Shown here piece after piece: positions 9,176 through 18,602 of a stretch of DNA of 64,000 bases (its first letter is position 1; each line of letters begins with the position of its first letter). The DNA is taken from NCBI RefSeq assembly GCF_000813345.1, contig NZ_BBQF01000002.1:310001-374000 (forward strand), read 5' to 3'. The position numbers and the translations under genes were made by a program. The notes below the pieces were generated by a model that did not search any database, was not told the origin of the DNA, and was given only the letters and a program-made list of their open reading frames with translations. Source of the stretch: Sulfurospirillum arsenophilum NBRC 109478. GTDB lineage: Bacteria > Campylobacterota > Campylobacteria > Campylobacterales > Sulfurospirillaceae.

Positions 9176-10060
9176 TTAGTTTGGTAAGTTAGCTTCCATG
9201 GTTGCTTTCAAAGCACTATCCAATGAAGCAACGGGAGGAAGAACGATGTTGGCTACTAAGTACAAGTCACCCTTGTTTTGTGTTTTACGGTTCAGTGCGC
9301 CATACTCTTTGACTCTAAATTTTTGTCCATTTTTTGTATCTTCTTTGACTTTAAGCGTGATCTCTTTATACAGCGTATCGACAGCGATTTTACCGCCAAA
9401 GAGAGCCGTTTTTAAAGGAACGTCTATTGTTTTAATAAGATCATCGCCTTCTCTGGTGTATTCAGGACTTGATGCAACTTCTACACTGAGAAGAAGATCG
9501 CCTTTTTGACCTTGATACGACTTGCCTTTGTCTTTAACACGCATCTTTTCGCCATTTTTAATGCCTGCGGGAATCTTCACATCAAAGCTCTCGTTATTGT
9601 ACGAAAGGGAGTGTTTTCCACCCAATATAGCAACATTAAAAGGAATAATAATTTTAGCGCTTACATCCAAATCAGGCTCACTGTAACCGCCGAAGCCGCC
9701 TCCGCCAAAACCTCCGCCACTGAAGCCGCCAAATCCACCTCGAGCACCCCCGAAACCGCCTCCGCCACCAAAGATACTGCGTAAGATATCATCTAAATTA
9801 GCGCCACCTTGAGAATGGGCAAAATCGTGGAAATTTTGACCACCAAACATATTGTCGCCGTATTGGTCGTACTGCTGACGTTTTTGCTCATCGCTGAGGA
9901 TTTCATAGGCCGCATTGATCTCTTTAAATTTTTCTTCTGCTCCTGCATCTTTGTTGATGTCAGGATGGTATTTACGTGCCAGTCTTCGGTACGCTTTTTT
10001 GATCTCTTCCGCACTCGCATCTGCCGAGACGTCTAATGTCTCGTATAAACTCTTACTCAT
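9176..10060 (-). CDS. cbpA: CbpA-type DnaJ co-chaperone
   Basis: 294 residues: J-domain (3-67, HPD at 32-34), a glycine/phenylalanine-rich linker (about 85-125) and the DnaJ C-terminal substrate-binding domain, without the CxxCxGxG zinc fingers of full DnaJ. This is the CbpA architecture; it stimulates DnaK. It heads the cbpA-hspR operon. A good sigma-70 promoter overlapping a HAIR-like operator lies about 55-85 bp upstream of the start. Confidence 0.93.
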   Translation of the reverse strand: MSKSLYETLDVSADASAEEIKKAYRRLARKYHPDINKDAGAEEKFKEINAAYEILSDEQKRQQYDQYGDNMFGGQNFHDFAHSQGGANLDDILRSIFGGGGGFGGARGGFGGFSGGGFGGGGFGGYSEPDLDVSAKIIIPFNVAILGGKHSLSYNNESFDVKIPAGIKNGEKMRVKDKGKSYQGQKGDLLLSVEVASSPEYTREGDDLIKTIDVPLKTALFGGKIAVDTLYKEITLKVKEDTKNGQKFRVKEYGALNRKTQNKGDLYLVANIVLPPVASLDSALKATMEANLPN

Positions 10061-10111
10061 GAGTGTTAACCTTGTTTTTGGACTCTTTTTAATCCATTAA
10101 TATTTATAGTG

Positions 10112-10141
10112 ATTATAACATAAAAGTTTAGTCTAGGTCAA
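10112..10141 (-). promoter_or_regulatory. Sigma-70 type promoter of cbpA-hspR
   Basis: Read on the minus strand: TTGACC (10136-10141), an 18-base spacer, then TATAAT (10112-10117). It points toward cbpA, whose ATG is about 50 bp further. The -35 region lies inside the HAIR-like element at 10126-10146, so a bound repressor would block polymerase. Confidence 0.75.
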
Positions 10142-10146
10142 TCAAC
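10126..10146 (-). promoter_or_regulatory. HAIR-like HspR operator upstream of cbpA
   Basis: On the minus strand the half sites GTTGATT and ACTAAAC are separated by exactly 7 bases. The published HAIR consensus is CTTGAGT-N7-ACTCAAG; each half matches 5 of 7. A similar element with the same N7 spacing sits in the clpB promoter, and both share the 9-mer TAGACTAAA. The assignment to HspR is inference. Confidence 0.55.
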
Positions 10147-10194
10147 TTATAACGTTGTTTTCTTAATATTTACTTTATGTTTACCACTCTCCTC

Positions 10195-10200
10195 TATAAT
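10195..10200 (+). promoter_or_regulatory. Putative -10 box for htrA
   Basis: TATAAT lies 32 bp before the htrA ATG. No clear -35 is seen, which is normal for epsilonproteobacterial sigma-70 promoters. A TTACATGTAA palindrome begins at the last base of this box (10200-10209), so it would fall at the transcription start. Confidence 0.5.
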
Positions 10201-10231
10201 TACATGTAAGAAACTATCAAGGAGCTTGAAC

Positions 10232-11650
10232 ATGAACAAGATTATTTTTATATCCATTATGGCATCTATTTCGCTTAGTGCAGCGACGATAGAGATCGCC
10301 CAAATGCCTAAAGATTCCCAGCGCATCGAAGCTACAGCCCCAAATGTTATTCTCTCCTATAATAATGCTATTAAAGATGCCAAAAAAAGTGTTGTCAACA
10401 TTGCAACAACGAAAAAAAGTAAGCAAAATGACCAACTTAATGAACTTATGCAAAATCCGTTCTTTAAAGAATTTTTTGGCAATAAAATGCCTGAACTTAA
10501 ACAACAAGAACGTAAATCTCACTCTCTAGGATCAGGAGTTATTATCTCTTCCAACGGATACATCGTCACTAACAATCACGTTGTTGAAGGTGCTGATGAG
10601 ATCGTGGTTACCCTTCCAGATGATGAAAAAGAGTATAAAGCAAAGATTATCGGACAAGATTCTAAGACCGACCTAGCCGTCGTCAAAATCGAAGCAAAAG
10701 ATTTACATGTAACCAAATTCGGCGATTCTTCAAACCTGCAAGAAGGCGATGTTGTCTTTGCCATCGGTAACCCCTTTGGTGTTGGGGAGACCATCACACA
10801 CGGTATTATTTCCGCACTCAATAAAAACAATGTGGGGCTCAATCAGTATGAAAATTTCATCCAAACCGATGCTTCTATTAATCCAGGAAACTCTGGTGGT
10901 GCACTCGTTGATAGCCGTGGAGCACTGATTGGTATCAACAGTGCCATTCTCTCGAAAAGTGGAGGTAATAATGGCATAGGCTTTGCCATTCCCTCTAATA
11001 TGGTGCAAAAAATCGCAACCTCACTTGTTGAGGCAGGTAAAATTGACCGAGGATTCATGGGTGTTTCTATCGCCGATCTTACGAATGATCTCAAAGAGCT
11101 TTATGAAAATAAACAAGGTGCGCTTATCTTAATGATTGAAAAGAATTCTCCAGCAGAAAAAGGGGGACTTCAAGTCTCAGATTTAATTCTTGAAATAGAT
11201 GGCGTTAAAATCAAAAACGCAAACGAACTTAAAAATACCGTAGCAGCCATTGCACCAGATAAAACTATTGCCATTACGTATGAACGTGATAAAAAAGTAA
11301 AAACAACCAAAGTCAAACTGGCCAAAATGGCGGGGGATGAGGTGGTTGTAAGCGATGAAAAATCAACGGTAACACCTATTGAAGGACTTTCGCTTTTAGA
11401 AATTAACGATAAAACCAGAGCGCAATATCAAATTCCAAAAGAGATTGAAGGTGTGCTTATTTTAGACGTTACCGACAATTCTAAGGCAGAGAAAATGGGC
11501 TTTAAAGAAGGCGATGTTATCATTCAAGTGGAGCAAATACGCATTTCTTCCCTTAAAGATTTAAATAACGCACTTAAAGAGTACAAAAACAGTAAAAAAC
11601 GCGTCATCATCAACCGTCAAAACTACCGCGCTATCCTTGTTATGCCCTAA
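10232..11650 (+). CDS. htrA: HtrA/DegP-type periplasmic serine protease-chaperone
   Basis: 472 residues from the ATG at 10232, which has GGAG 7 bases upstream; the TTG at 10226 has poor spacing. A signal peptide (about 1-18) leads to the trypsin-like domain with the catalytic triad H116 (VTNNHVVEG), D147 (TDLAVVKI) and S221 (NPGNSGGALVD), then two PDZ domains. It degrades or refolds misfolded periplasmic proteins. It is divergent from cbpA and upstream of the CprRS-like pair; in C. jejuni htrA has the same neighbours and is linked to CprRS control. A hairpin follows the stop. Confidence 0.95.
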   Translation: MNKIIFISIMASISLSAATIEIAQMPKDSQRIEATAPNVILSYNNAIKDAKKSVVNIATTKKSKQNDQLNELMQNPFFKEFFGNKMPELKQQERKSHSLGSGVIISSNGYIVTNNHVVEGADEIVVTLPDDEKEYKAKIIGQDSKTDLAVVKIEAKDLHVTKFGDSSNLQEGDVVFAIGNPFGVGETITHGIISALNKNNVGLNQYENFIQTDASINPGNSGGALVDSRGALIGINSAILSKSGGNNGIGFAIPSNMVQKIATSLVEAGKIDRGFMGVSIADLTNDLKELYENKQGALILMIEKNSPAEKGGLQVSDLILEIDGVKIKNANELKNTVAAIAPDKTIAITYERDKKVKTTKVKLAKMAGDEVVVSDEKSTVTPIEGLSLLEINDKTRAQYQIPKEIEGVLILDVTDNSKAEKMGFKEGDVIIQVEQIRISSLKDLNNALKEYKNSKKRVIINRQNYRAILVMP

Positions 11651-11652
11651 TC

Positions 11653-11676
11653 TTTAGGAGGCAAACGCCTCCTAAA
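11653..11676 (+). terminator. Hairpin after htrA
   Basis: Perfect 10-bp stem (TTTAGGAGGC pairing with GCCTCCTAAA) with an AAAC loop, beginning 2 bp after the htrA stop. There is no strong T tract, so it may be a weak terminator or an RNA-stabilising hairpin. Confidence 0.6.
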
Positions 11677-11681
11677 TAAGC

Positions 11682-11687
11682 TATAAT
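11682..11687 (+). promoter_or_regulatory. Putative -10 box for the response regulator gene
   Basis: TATAAT 28 bp before the ATG of the response regulator, followed by a TTACATGTAA palindrome (11693-11702) and the ribosome site AAGGAG. A -35 is not clear. Confidence 0.4.
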
Positions 11688-11714
11688 ATCCTTTACATGT
11701 AAGGAGTAGGATGT

Positions 11715-12395
11715 ATGACAAATGTTTTGATGATCGAAGATGATTTAGAACTTGCCGAGATTTTGATGGAATATTTAGAACAATTTGATATTGCAATTAC
11801 CATCGCCGATGATCCTTATCTGGGACTTTCAACGCTCGATACTCAAAAATTTGATCTTGTTATTTTAGACCTTACACTCCCAGGTCTTGATGGCCTTGAA
11901 GTCTGTAAAGAGATACGAAAACGCCATACTGTGCCTATTATCATCTCTTCTGCGCGTACCGACATTACAGACAAAGTGACTGCTTTGGAAAATGGCGCAG
12001 ATGACTACCTTCCAAAGCCTTATAATCCAAGAGAACTCCAAGCGCGTATTATGAGCTTGCTTCGACGTCAAAAAGGCGTTGTTGCTACGGAGCAAAGCGT
12101 TCAAAAACCTAAAGACTTGATCTTAAATGAAGAACAAATGATCATTTTGCTCCACGGCAAAGAACTTCACTTAACTGCAGCAGAGTACGGCATACTTGGT
12201 TATTTGATGAAAAAAGAAGGTGGCGTGGTTTCCAGAGAAGAGCTTATTTATAACATCGAAGCCATCAGTGAAGAAACAACCAATAAAAGCATCGATGTTA
12301 TCATCGGGCGGATTCGACAAAAATTGGGTGAAAATCCCAAAGAGCCTACCTATATTCACGCAGTCCGTGGAGTAGGATATAAGTTTTTACAATGA
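11715..12395 (+). CDS. cprR: OmpR-family response regulator (CprR-like)
   Basis: 226 residues. The receiver domain has acidic residues D9 and D10, phosphorylation site D52 (ILDLTLPGLDG) and K near 101 (LPKPYNPREL). A winged-helix DNA-binding domain follows from about 130, with the GVGYKFL end. The stop overlaps the start of the sensor kinase gene by 4 bp. The symbol rests on matching gene order with C. jejuni, where CprRS follows htrA and controls envelope traits; it could be another OmpR-type pair. Confidence 0.88.
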   Translation: MTNVLMIEDDLELAEILMEYLEQFDIAITIADDPYLGLSTLDTQKFDLVILDLTLPGLDGLEVCKEIRKRHTVPIIISSARTDITDKVTALENGADDYLPKPYNPRELQARIMSLLRRQKGVVATEQSVQKPKDLILNEEQMIILLHGKELHLTAAEYGILGYLMKKEGGVVSREELIYNIEAISEETTNKSIDVIIGRIRQKLGENPKEPTYIHAVRGVGYKFLQ

Positions 12396-13624
12396 CAAAA
12401 TCCTCTATTTTTTACAGTATTACCTTTATTTTTTCCATCAGTATCGTCAGTATCTTTTTGGCACTCCTCTTTTTGTTGGAGTATGACAAACAAACCTACA
12501 CCGATAAACTCAATACAAAATACTCTATCATCGCGCGTGCAACTCTTTTTCATCTCAACAATTTTATTACCAACGAGGAGCTCAAAAAGCAAGTCCAAGG
12601 GTATAAAATGCGTGAAATAAGCGACCCTGAAGCGAAAGAGAAGATTATTCAAAGCGCTCAAATTATCCAAAAAATTGCTGATCGTATCGGTACAAGTGCT
12701 ATTTTACGTTATGACAATGACCACTACCTCCACATTGAGACCAAATACTCTTCCCTGTTGCTTAAAGATGAAGATTTTCAGCCCTATCGTTATGATCTTA
12801 TCAAGGTCATTTTTGGTGTTGTTTTTGCCATTATTATTATTGCCTACATCCTTACCATTCGGAGGCTCAAACCTTTACGCAAACTCAAGCGCCAAATGGA
12901 TCGTTTTGCGAAAGGTGATCTTGATATTAACTGTAAAACAGATGGTGAAGATGAAATATCCCAAGTGGCAAACTCTTTTCACAATGCCGTTGAGCAGATC
13001 AATAAGCTTAACCATTCCAGACAGCTTTTCTTACGCAATATTATGCACGAACTCAAAACACCTATCACAAAGGGACGCATTAGTGCTGAGATGCTTGAAA
13101 ATGGCAAACAACGTGATCGGTTGATTGGTACATTTGAAAAGCTTGAACTTTTGATTAATGAGTTTGCTTCGATTGAGCAGATAACCTCAGGTGAAGGACT
13201 TAAAAATGTTAAGCCTTATCGCTTGGTGGATATGCTTGATGAGGCAATTGATCTTGCGATGATCTCAGCATCACAAATAGAGATTGATCTGGATGATGAA
13301 ATTATTTTACATGTAGACTTTAGACTCTTTACGACCGCTATGAAAAATGTGATTGATAATGGCATCAAATACTCCATCGATCAAACGATTAAGATTGTGG
13401 CAACCAAAGAAAAAATTGCATTCATTAGCCAAGGAAAACCCCTCAAATACGATCTTGAACACTACTTAGAGCCTTTTGTTCAGGAAAAAAACTCTCACCA
13501 AAGTTTTGGCTTGGGACTTTACATCGTTTATCACATCGTTAAGGCACACCACATTAGCTTTACCTATGAACACAAAGAGGGATACAATTATTTTAATTTT
13601 GAGAAAATTGAAACGTTAGCATAG
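12392..13624 (+). CDS. cprS: Membrane sensor histidine kinase (CprS-like)
   Basis: 410 residues. Two membrane segments (about 8-30 and 137-156) flank a roughly 105-residue periplasmic sensor. HAMP follows (about 157-205), then the dimerisation domain with phosphorylated H219 (IMHELKTPITKGR), and a short ATPase domain with N-box NVIDNGIKYS and a G2-like FGLGLYIVYHIV. The ATP lid is compact, as in the ArsS/CprS group of epsilonproteobacteria. It is coupled to the regulator gene by a 4-bp overlap. A palindrome copy is read as LHV (13308-13315). Confidence 0.88.
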   Translation: MTKSSIFYSITFIFSISIVSIFLALLFLLEYDKQTYTDKLNTKYSIIARATLFHLNNFITNEELKKQVQGYKMREISDPEAKEKIIQSAQIIQKIADRIGTSAILRYDNDHYLHIETKYSSLLLKDEDFQPYRYDLIKVIFGVVFAIIIIAYILTIRRLKPLRKLKRQMDRFAKGDLDINCKTDGEDEISQVANSFHNAVEQINKLNHSRQLFLRNIMHELKTPITKGRISAEMLENGKQRDRLIGTFEKLELLINEFASIEQITSGEGLKNVKPYRLVDMLDEAIDLAMISASQIEIDLDDEIILHVDFRLFTTAMKNVIDNGIKYSIDQTIKIVATKEKIAFISQGKPLKYDLEHYLEPFVQEKNSHQSFGLGLYIVYHIVKAHHISFTYEHKEGYNYFNFEKIETLA

Positions 13625-13665
13625 TTTTTAGAGTACAATTAAACTAAATATGTAAAGGAGTCACC

Positions 13666-14067
13666 ATGTCGGGTATCGCTTTTTCAAAACTCAATCTCGC
13701 TCATCTCATCGATCATCATATTGCAATTTTAGAACGTTTTGGGATTAAAGATGAAGTTCCTTTTTCACTCATTTTCTTTTCATTGGATGATCGCACAGAG
13801 ATGGATAACTTAGAGATGTTCCAACGTATTTTGAGGACAACTGATGCAATTTTTAGCTACAGTAACCACTATGTTGTGATGTTAACCGGTACAGATTGGA
13901 ATGGTGCGACAGAGGTACTTTCAGGTATTCAAAGCTTTTTAGACCAAGAACCTTGTGACAATATTGTAACCTACCCAGAAGATGGAACTGATTCTACTCA
14001 GCTTATAAAAAGATTACATGATTTGGTTGAGAAGAACTGTGATATCGAAACAGATTTGTTAAAGTAG
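13666..14067 (+). CDS. Small GGDEF-fold-like protein of unknown function
   Basis: 133 residues, preceded by a good AAAGGAG site. FSLIFFSLDDRTEMDNLEMF, ILRTTDAIFSYSNHYVVML and EVLSGIQSFL resemble the strand-helix pattern of a nucleotide cyclase/GGDEF domain, but the GGDEF signature itself is missing (YSNHYVVMLTG sits where it should be). So it is probably a catalytically dead, possibly regulatory, domain. It lies 41 bp after cprS and could be read with it. The fold assignment is inference from pattern only. Confidence 0.65.
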   Translation: MSGIAFSKLNLAHLIDHHIAILERFGIKDEVPFSLIFFSLDDRTEMDNLEMFQRILRTTDAIFSYSNHYVVMLTGTDWNGATEVLSGIQSFLDQEPCDNIVTYPEDGTDSTQLIKRLHDLVEKNCDIETDLLK

Positions 14068-14097
14068 GCTTTTAAAAGCCTACTTTTTAACTCGCTT

Positions 14098-15300
14098 TTA
14101 TTCGTTTCTTAGCGTATCTAAAACGTTGATTTGCGTTGCTTTGTATGCAGGATAGTACGAAGAGAGCGCCACGATAACACTCGTTCCTACCACAATTAAA
14201 ACAAAATCAAGCATAGAAAGGTCAAGCGGCAAACGTGCTGTTCCATAAACATCAGCAGGAAGTGAGATAATGTCAAAAGAACCCAACACAAAAAGAGTTA
14301 AACCGCCTAAAAGAATACCAAAGAGCATTCCCCCTCCACCAATCACAAGACCAAGATAAAAGAATGTATTTTTAATCTCTTTCTTATAAGCTCCAAGCGA
14401 GAGTAACAAAGCAATCTCTTTGCGTCTGTTCATCACCGTCATTAAAAGTGAACTGATGATGTTTAAGGACGCTATCAAAATAATCAGCATTAAAACAATA
14501 AAAAGTGCACGTTTTTCAAGTGCAAGTGCTGCAAAAAAATTACCGTTCATCTGCCACCAACCAACGATACCTAAATCATCAGGAAGCACTTTACGGATCT
14601 TTTCGATATCACCAAAGGGGTCATCCGAATAAATATGAATTCCATCAAAATGCCCCTCCTCATACTGCATTACTTGTGCGAGAGAATCAAGTGTGGTATA
14701 CATATAAGCTTTATCATACGCCATCAATCCTGAACGAAATGAGCCTTGATAGTTAAAACGTTTCATCTTGGGAATCAGACTCATACCACCAGGGTCATTT
14801 TTAGTAAAAATAAGTGTTGCTTTCTCATCGGGTGCAAAAAGATGCGTTTTTGCGATCTCACTACCCGTAATCAGATCGTACTTATCAAGCGTTTTACCTT
14901 TAATAGCTTCTGCAACAATAGCATTTATCTTCGCTTCTTGCTCAAAATTGACACCAAAAAGCATACCGCCTTCTAAACGGTTTCCTTTTTTAATAATGAC
15001 TTGTGTTGAGATATAAGGGCTGAATTGAAGCTTGGGAAACTGCTCTTTGAGCGTATTGAGTTGCTCTTGATTCACAGGAGAAAAACTACGTGAATAAATA
15101 GAAAGTGGGTAATTCATCGTAAAGAGTTTTTTTTCAAACTCTTTATCAAACCCATTCATAATCGCCATAGCAACCATTAAGACTGTCAAACCAATGGCAA
15201 CACCAAAAAATGCTAGAAGTGAAATAACCGTAATAAAGGGCTGAGACTTGTCAAAACGTAAATACTTTTTGACAAGATAGAGACTAAGATTGTTCTGCAC
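14098..15300 (-). CDS. lolC: LolC/LolE-type ABC transporter permease (lipoprotein release)
   Basis: 400 residues with the FtsX/LolCE layout: a first membrane segment at about 23-50 (LAFFGVAIGLTVLMVAMAIM), a large periplasmic MacB-like domain (about 50-265) and three C-terminal membrane segments. MNRRKEIALLLSLGA is the usual cytoplasmic coupling element. With LolD it would extract lipoproteins from the inner membrane and hand them to LolA (18018). It lies 9 bp after secA and is probably in one operon with it. No LolD ATPase is in the window. Confidence 0.87.
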   Translation of the reverse strand: MQNNLSLYLVKKYLRFDKSQPFITVISLLAFFGVAIGLTVLMVAMAIMNGFDKEFEKKLFTMNYPLSIYSRSFSPVNQEQLNTLKEQFPKLQFSPYISTQVIIKKGNRLEGGMLFGVNFEQEAKINAIVAEAIKGKTLDKYDLITGSEIAKTHLFAPDEKATLIFTKNDPGGMSLIPKMKRFNYQGSFRSGLMAYDKAYMYTTLDSLAQVMQYEEGHFDGIHIYSDDPFGDIEKIRKVLPDDLGIVGWWQMNGNFFAALALEKRALFIVLMLIILIASLNIISSLLMTVMNRRKEIALLLSLGAYKKEIKNTFFYLGLVIGGGGMLFGILLGGLTLFVLGSFDIISLPADVYGTARLPLDLSMLDFVLIVVGTSVIVALSSYYPAYKATQINVLDTLRNE

Positions 15301-15309
15301 CCTACACCC

Positions 15310-17892
15310 TTACGCTAAAAGCCCTTTTTTAGGACCACTCTTGCCACAACACTGTTTGTACTTTTTACCACTTCCACATGGGCATAACTCATTACGTGCT
15401 GTTTTTTTATTTTTTTCATCATCTTCTTCATCACCATAAGGATTTTCATGTTGAAGCGTCGCATTGGCATTCGCTTCTTCCATTCTGCGAATCATCGCTT
15501 CCATGGCACGTTTTTCGTCTTCTTCTTTATTATCACGAAGTTGAACAACATGAAGCGTTTTAAAACTCTCAAATTTAATCTGTTCTACGAGTTCAATAAA
15601 GAGATTGTAACTCTCTTTTTTATACTCAGTTAGTGGGTCTTTTTGGTTGTAGCCACGAAGTCCAATACCTGTTTTTAAAATATCCATTTGATACAAATGC
15701 GCTCTCCAAGCATTATCAAGGACTTGAAGATATAAAATTCGCTCAATCTCTTTACGCTGTGTTTCATCAACCACAGACATCTTTGCATCAAAATTTTTAG
15801 TAAGTTCTTCAAGAATCAAAGCATGTAGTTCCGAAAATGACAAGCCTTGTAACGACTCAGCTTCAAAGGTTTCATTAAGATCATCTTGAAGGACAGAAAT
15901 AAGGCGTTCTACATTATATTCTGTTTGTGAAATACCTTCATAAATTTCCGCTTTGTAAAGCATATTGGTAACAAAATCAGCACGAATCTCTTTAATTCTT
16001 GTCTCAATATCAAATGATGGATTGAGAAGATCATTTCTAAAATTATAGATAGCTTTACGTTGTTTATTGGCAACATCATCATACTCTAAAAGGTGTTTAC
16101 GAGATTCGAAGTGAAGTGCTTCGACTTTTTTCTGTGCATTTTCAACGGCACGCGTCACCATTTTAGACTCGATGTGCTCGCCTTCTTCAATTCCTAAACG
16201 CTCCATAATCGCTTTAATACGATCACTTCCAAAAATTCTTAAAAGGTTATCTTCTAAACTTAAGTAAAAACGGCTTTTACCATTATCCCCTTGTCTACCT
16301 GAACGTCCGCGTAGCTGATTGTCAATACGTCTGCTTTCATGACGCTCTGTTCCAATGATATAAAGACCTCCAAGGGCTTTAATTTCATCGTCAAGCTTAA
16401 TGTCAACACCACGACCTGCCATATTAGTAGCAATCGTTACAGCGCCTTTAACACCCGCATCTTTAATAATCTGCGCCTCTTTTTCATGGTTCTTAGCATT
16501 CAAAACAGAGTGTGGCACTTTCTCTTTTTTCAAAAGTGCATGCAGTAACTCACTTTTTTCAATCGAAGCAGTACCTACAAGAACAGGTTGCCCTTTTTCA
16601 TGACATACTTTAATATCTTTGATAACGGCTTCAAATTTTTCACGCTCTGTTTTATAGATAAGATCGTTCTTATCTTCTCTACGCATTGGAACATTGGTTG
16701 GGATAGAGATAACTTCAAGATTATAAATCTGCGCAAACTCTGTTGCTTCCGTTTGTGCCGTACCCGTCATACCCGCTAATTTTTTGTAAAGTCTAAAATA
16801 GTTTTGGAAGGTAATGTCAGCCAATGTTTGTGACTCTTCTTTAATCATCACATTCTCTTTAGCTTCTAGGGCTTGATGTAACCCTTCGCTAAAGCGTCTT
16901 CCTTCACTCAAACGGCCTGTAAATTCATCAACAATAATAATTTCGCCCTCACGTACAACATAATCAACATCTGCAACAAAGAGATAACGTGCTTTGAGCG
17001 CTTGATCTAAATGATGCGATAAAACAGCATTTTCAAGGCTGTAAAGGTTATCCACATTAAAAAGTTTTTCAGCATTGCTGATACCATCTTCCGTCATTAA
17101 AACGGTTCTATTCTTCTCATCGACGGTAAAATCAGCCTCTTTGGTAAGTTGTTTTGCAACACCATCGGCAATTTTATAGCCATCCAGTGTGCGATTTGAA
17201 GGACCAGAGATAATAAGAGGTGTTCTAGCTTCATCAATTAAAATAGAATCCACTTCATCTACAATAACAAAGTTGTGGGAACGTTGGACTTTTTCATCCA
17301 AAGAGTAGCGCATATTATCGCGTAAATAGTCAAAACCAAACTCATTGTTGGTTCCATAGGTTATATCACTGTCATACTGCGCTTTACGTTTGGCATCATT
17401 TTCCAAATCATTGGTCACAACACCTACACTAAGGCCTAAGAAGTTATAGATACGAGACATATCAGCAGCATCTCTTTTAGCAAGGTAATCGTTCACCGTT
17501 ACAACATGAACACCTTCGCCGCTCATCGCATTTAAAACAACAGGAAGTGTTGCTACAAGCGTTTTACCCTCGCCCGTTTTCATCTCCGCAATATCTCCGC
17601 CATGTAAAACCAAACCACCAACCATCTGCACGTCAAAATGGCGCATCCCCGTGGTTCGTTTACTTGCTTCTCTCGTAATAGCGAAAACATCATTTAAAAT
17701 ATCATCTGGTTTTACATTACCTGCTTGGATAGCTGCTTTAAAGGCATTAAAGGCATCTTTTAAGGCTTCATCACTCATCATTTCATATGTTGGCTCTAAG
17801 GCATTGATCTTTTTTACGCGTACTTGATGTTCTTTAACAACGCGATCATTTTTAGTGCCGAAAATTTTACGAACAATATTACTCAACATCAT
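15310..17892 (-). CDS. secA: SecA, preprotein translocase ATPase
   Basis: 860 residues, the ATP-driven motor of the SecYEG channel. Visible parts: Walker A ([14 protein letters not shown]), DEVDS Walker B ([13 protein letters not shown]), the preprotein cross-linking domain, motor domain 2 with GRGVDI and [11 protein letters not shown], and a C-terminal SEC-C zinc motif [16 protein letters not shown] that binds SecB or ribosomes. GAGGTG lies 7 bases before the ATG. The first two codons are both ATG, so the start could be 17889. Confidence 0.97.
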   Translation of the reverse strand: MMLSNIVRKIFGTKNDRVVKEHQVRVKKINALEPTYEMMSDEALKDAFNAFKAAIQAGNVKPDDILNDVFAITREASKRTTGMRHFDVQMVGGLVLHGGDIAEMKTGEGKTLVATLPVVLNAMSGEGVHVVTVNDYLAKRDAADMSRIYNFLGLSVGVVTNDLENDAKRKAQYDSDITYGTNNEFGFDYLRDNMRYSLDEKVQRSHNFVIVDEVDSILIDEARTPLIISGPSNRTLDGYKIADGVAKQLTKEADFTVDEKNRTVLMTEDGISNAEKLFNVDNLYSLENAVLSHHLDQALKARYLFVADVDYVVREGEIIIVDEFTGRLSEGRRFSEGLHQALEAKENVMIKEESQTLADITFQNYFRLYKKLAGMTGTAQTEATEFAQIYNLEVISIPTNVPMRREDKNDLIYKTEREKFEAVIKDIKVCHEKGQPVLVGTASIEKSELLHALLKKEKVPHSVLNAKNHEKEAQIIKDAGVKGAVTIATNMAGRGVDIKLDDEIKALGGLYIIGTERHESRRIDNQLRGRSGRQGDNGKSRFYLSLEDNLLRIFGSDRIKAIMERLGIEEGEHIESKMVTRAVENAQKKVEALHFESRKHLLEYDDVANKQRKAIYNFRNDLLNPSFDIETRIKEIRADFVTNMLYKAEIYEGISQTEYNVERLISVLQDDLNETFEAESLQGLSFSELHALILEELTKNFDAKMSVVDETQRKEIERILYLQVLDNAWRAHLYQMDILKTGIGLRGYNQKDPLTEYKKESYNLFIELVEQIKFESFKTLHVVQLRDNKEEDEKRAMEAMIRRMEEANANATLQHENPYGDEEDDEKNKKTARNELCPCGSGKKYKQCCGKSGPKKGLLA

Positions 17893-18017
17893 GTGATTTC
17901 ACCTCTATTTTTCTTTTACTTCATGCATTAGTTTTACTTAAAACTTGGGATTTTAGCATACTTTTACTATCTATTTGATAAAACTCCATATCTTATTGTC
18001 TTTTCAAGGAGTATTTT

Positions 18018-18533
18018 ATGCGACTTTTATGGATCTTTTTTTGTTTTACAACACTCCTTTTCGCCAAAATCGAGCATTTTAAAACCATTCAAAGTGATTT
18101 CACACAAAAAGTGACTAACGATCAAAATAAAACCATTGTTTATCAAGGTTCTTTTTACGCTACTAACGATAAAAAAGCACTTTGGATCTACGAAAAACCA
18201 GTGTCGAAGAAAATCTATTTTAATAACACTCGTGTTTTGATTATTGAACCAGAGTTAGAGCAAGTGATTATCACAACGCTCGAAAATACGCCCAATATTG
18301 CGCAACTTTTGCAAGAGGCTAAAGAGGTTTCTCCTAACAAATACATCACAAAATATCAAGAGACAACCTATACAATTTTGACCCAAAAAGAAAGTATTGA
18401 AAAAGTTGTTTACCGTGATAAACTCGATAATGCTGTGGAAATTCTCTTTTTTAATCAATCTACGAATCTTTTCTTGGACGATGAGCTTTTTCGCGCCGAG
18501 ATCCCAAAAGGGTATGATATCGTTCGAGAATAA
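18018..18533 (+). CDS. lolA: LolA-type periplasmic outer-membrane lipoprotein carrier
   Basis: 171 residues with a signal peptide (about 1-16, ending LLFA) and a LolA/LolB half-barrel: FKTIQSDFTQKV at the start, GSFYATNDKKALWIYEKP, and the hydrophobic strands that make the lipid pocket. It would carry lipoproteins from the LolCDE complex to the outer membrane. It is divergent from secA-lolC/E, so two parts of the same pathway flank one 125-bp promoter region. AAGGAG lies 8 bases before the ATG. Confidence 0.88.
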   Translation: MRLLWIFFCFTTLLFAKIEHFKTIQSDFTQKVTNDQNKTIVYQGSFYATNDKKALWIYEKPVSKKIYFNNTRVLIIEPELEQVIITTLENTPNIAQLLQEAKEVSPNKYITKYQETTYTILTQKESIEKVVYRDKLDNAVEILFFNQSTNLFLDDELFRAEIPKGYDIVRE

Positions 18534-18566
18534 TCTTTACATGTAAAGCATTAAAAGATGTCTGTA

Positions 18567-18594
18567 GAGGTTATTTTCACAAAAAAATAACCTC
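18567..18594. terminator. Bidirectional terminator between lolA and nhaA
   Basis: Perfect 11-bp stem (GAGGTTATTTT with AAAATAACCTC), 6-base loop, followed by GTTTTA on the plus strand. The AT-rich stem foot gives a T run on either strand. A TTACATGTAA palindrome (18537-18546) lies between the lolA stop and this hairpin. Confidence 0.8.
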
Positions 18595-18602
18595 GTTTTA
18601 AG

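Noticed and set aside
9650-9790. A repetitive GC-rich stretch that could look like a tandem repeat
   Set aside because: It encodes the normal glycine/phenylalanine linker of CbpA; the repeats are codon repeats of Gly-Gly-Phe-Gly.
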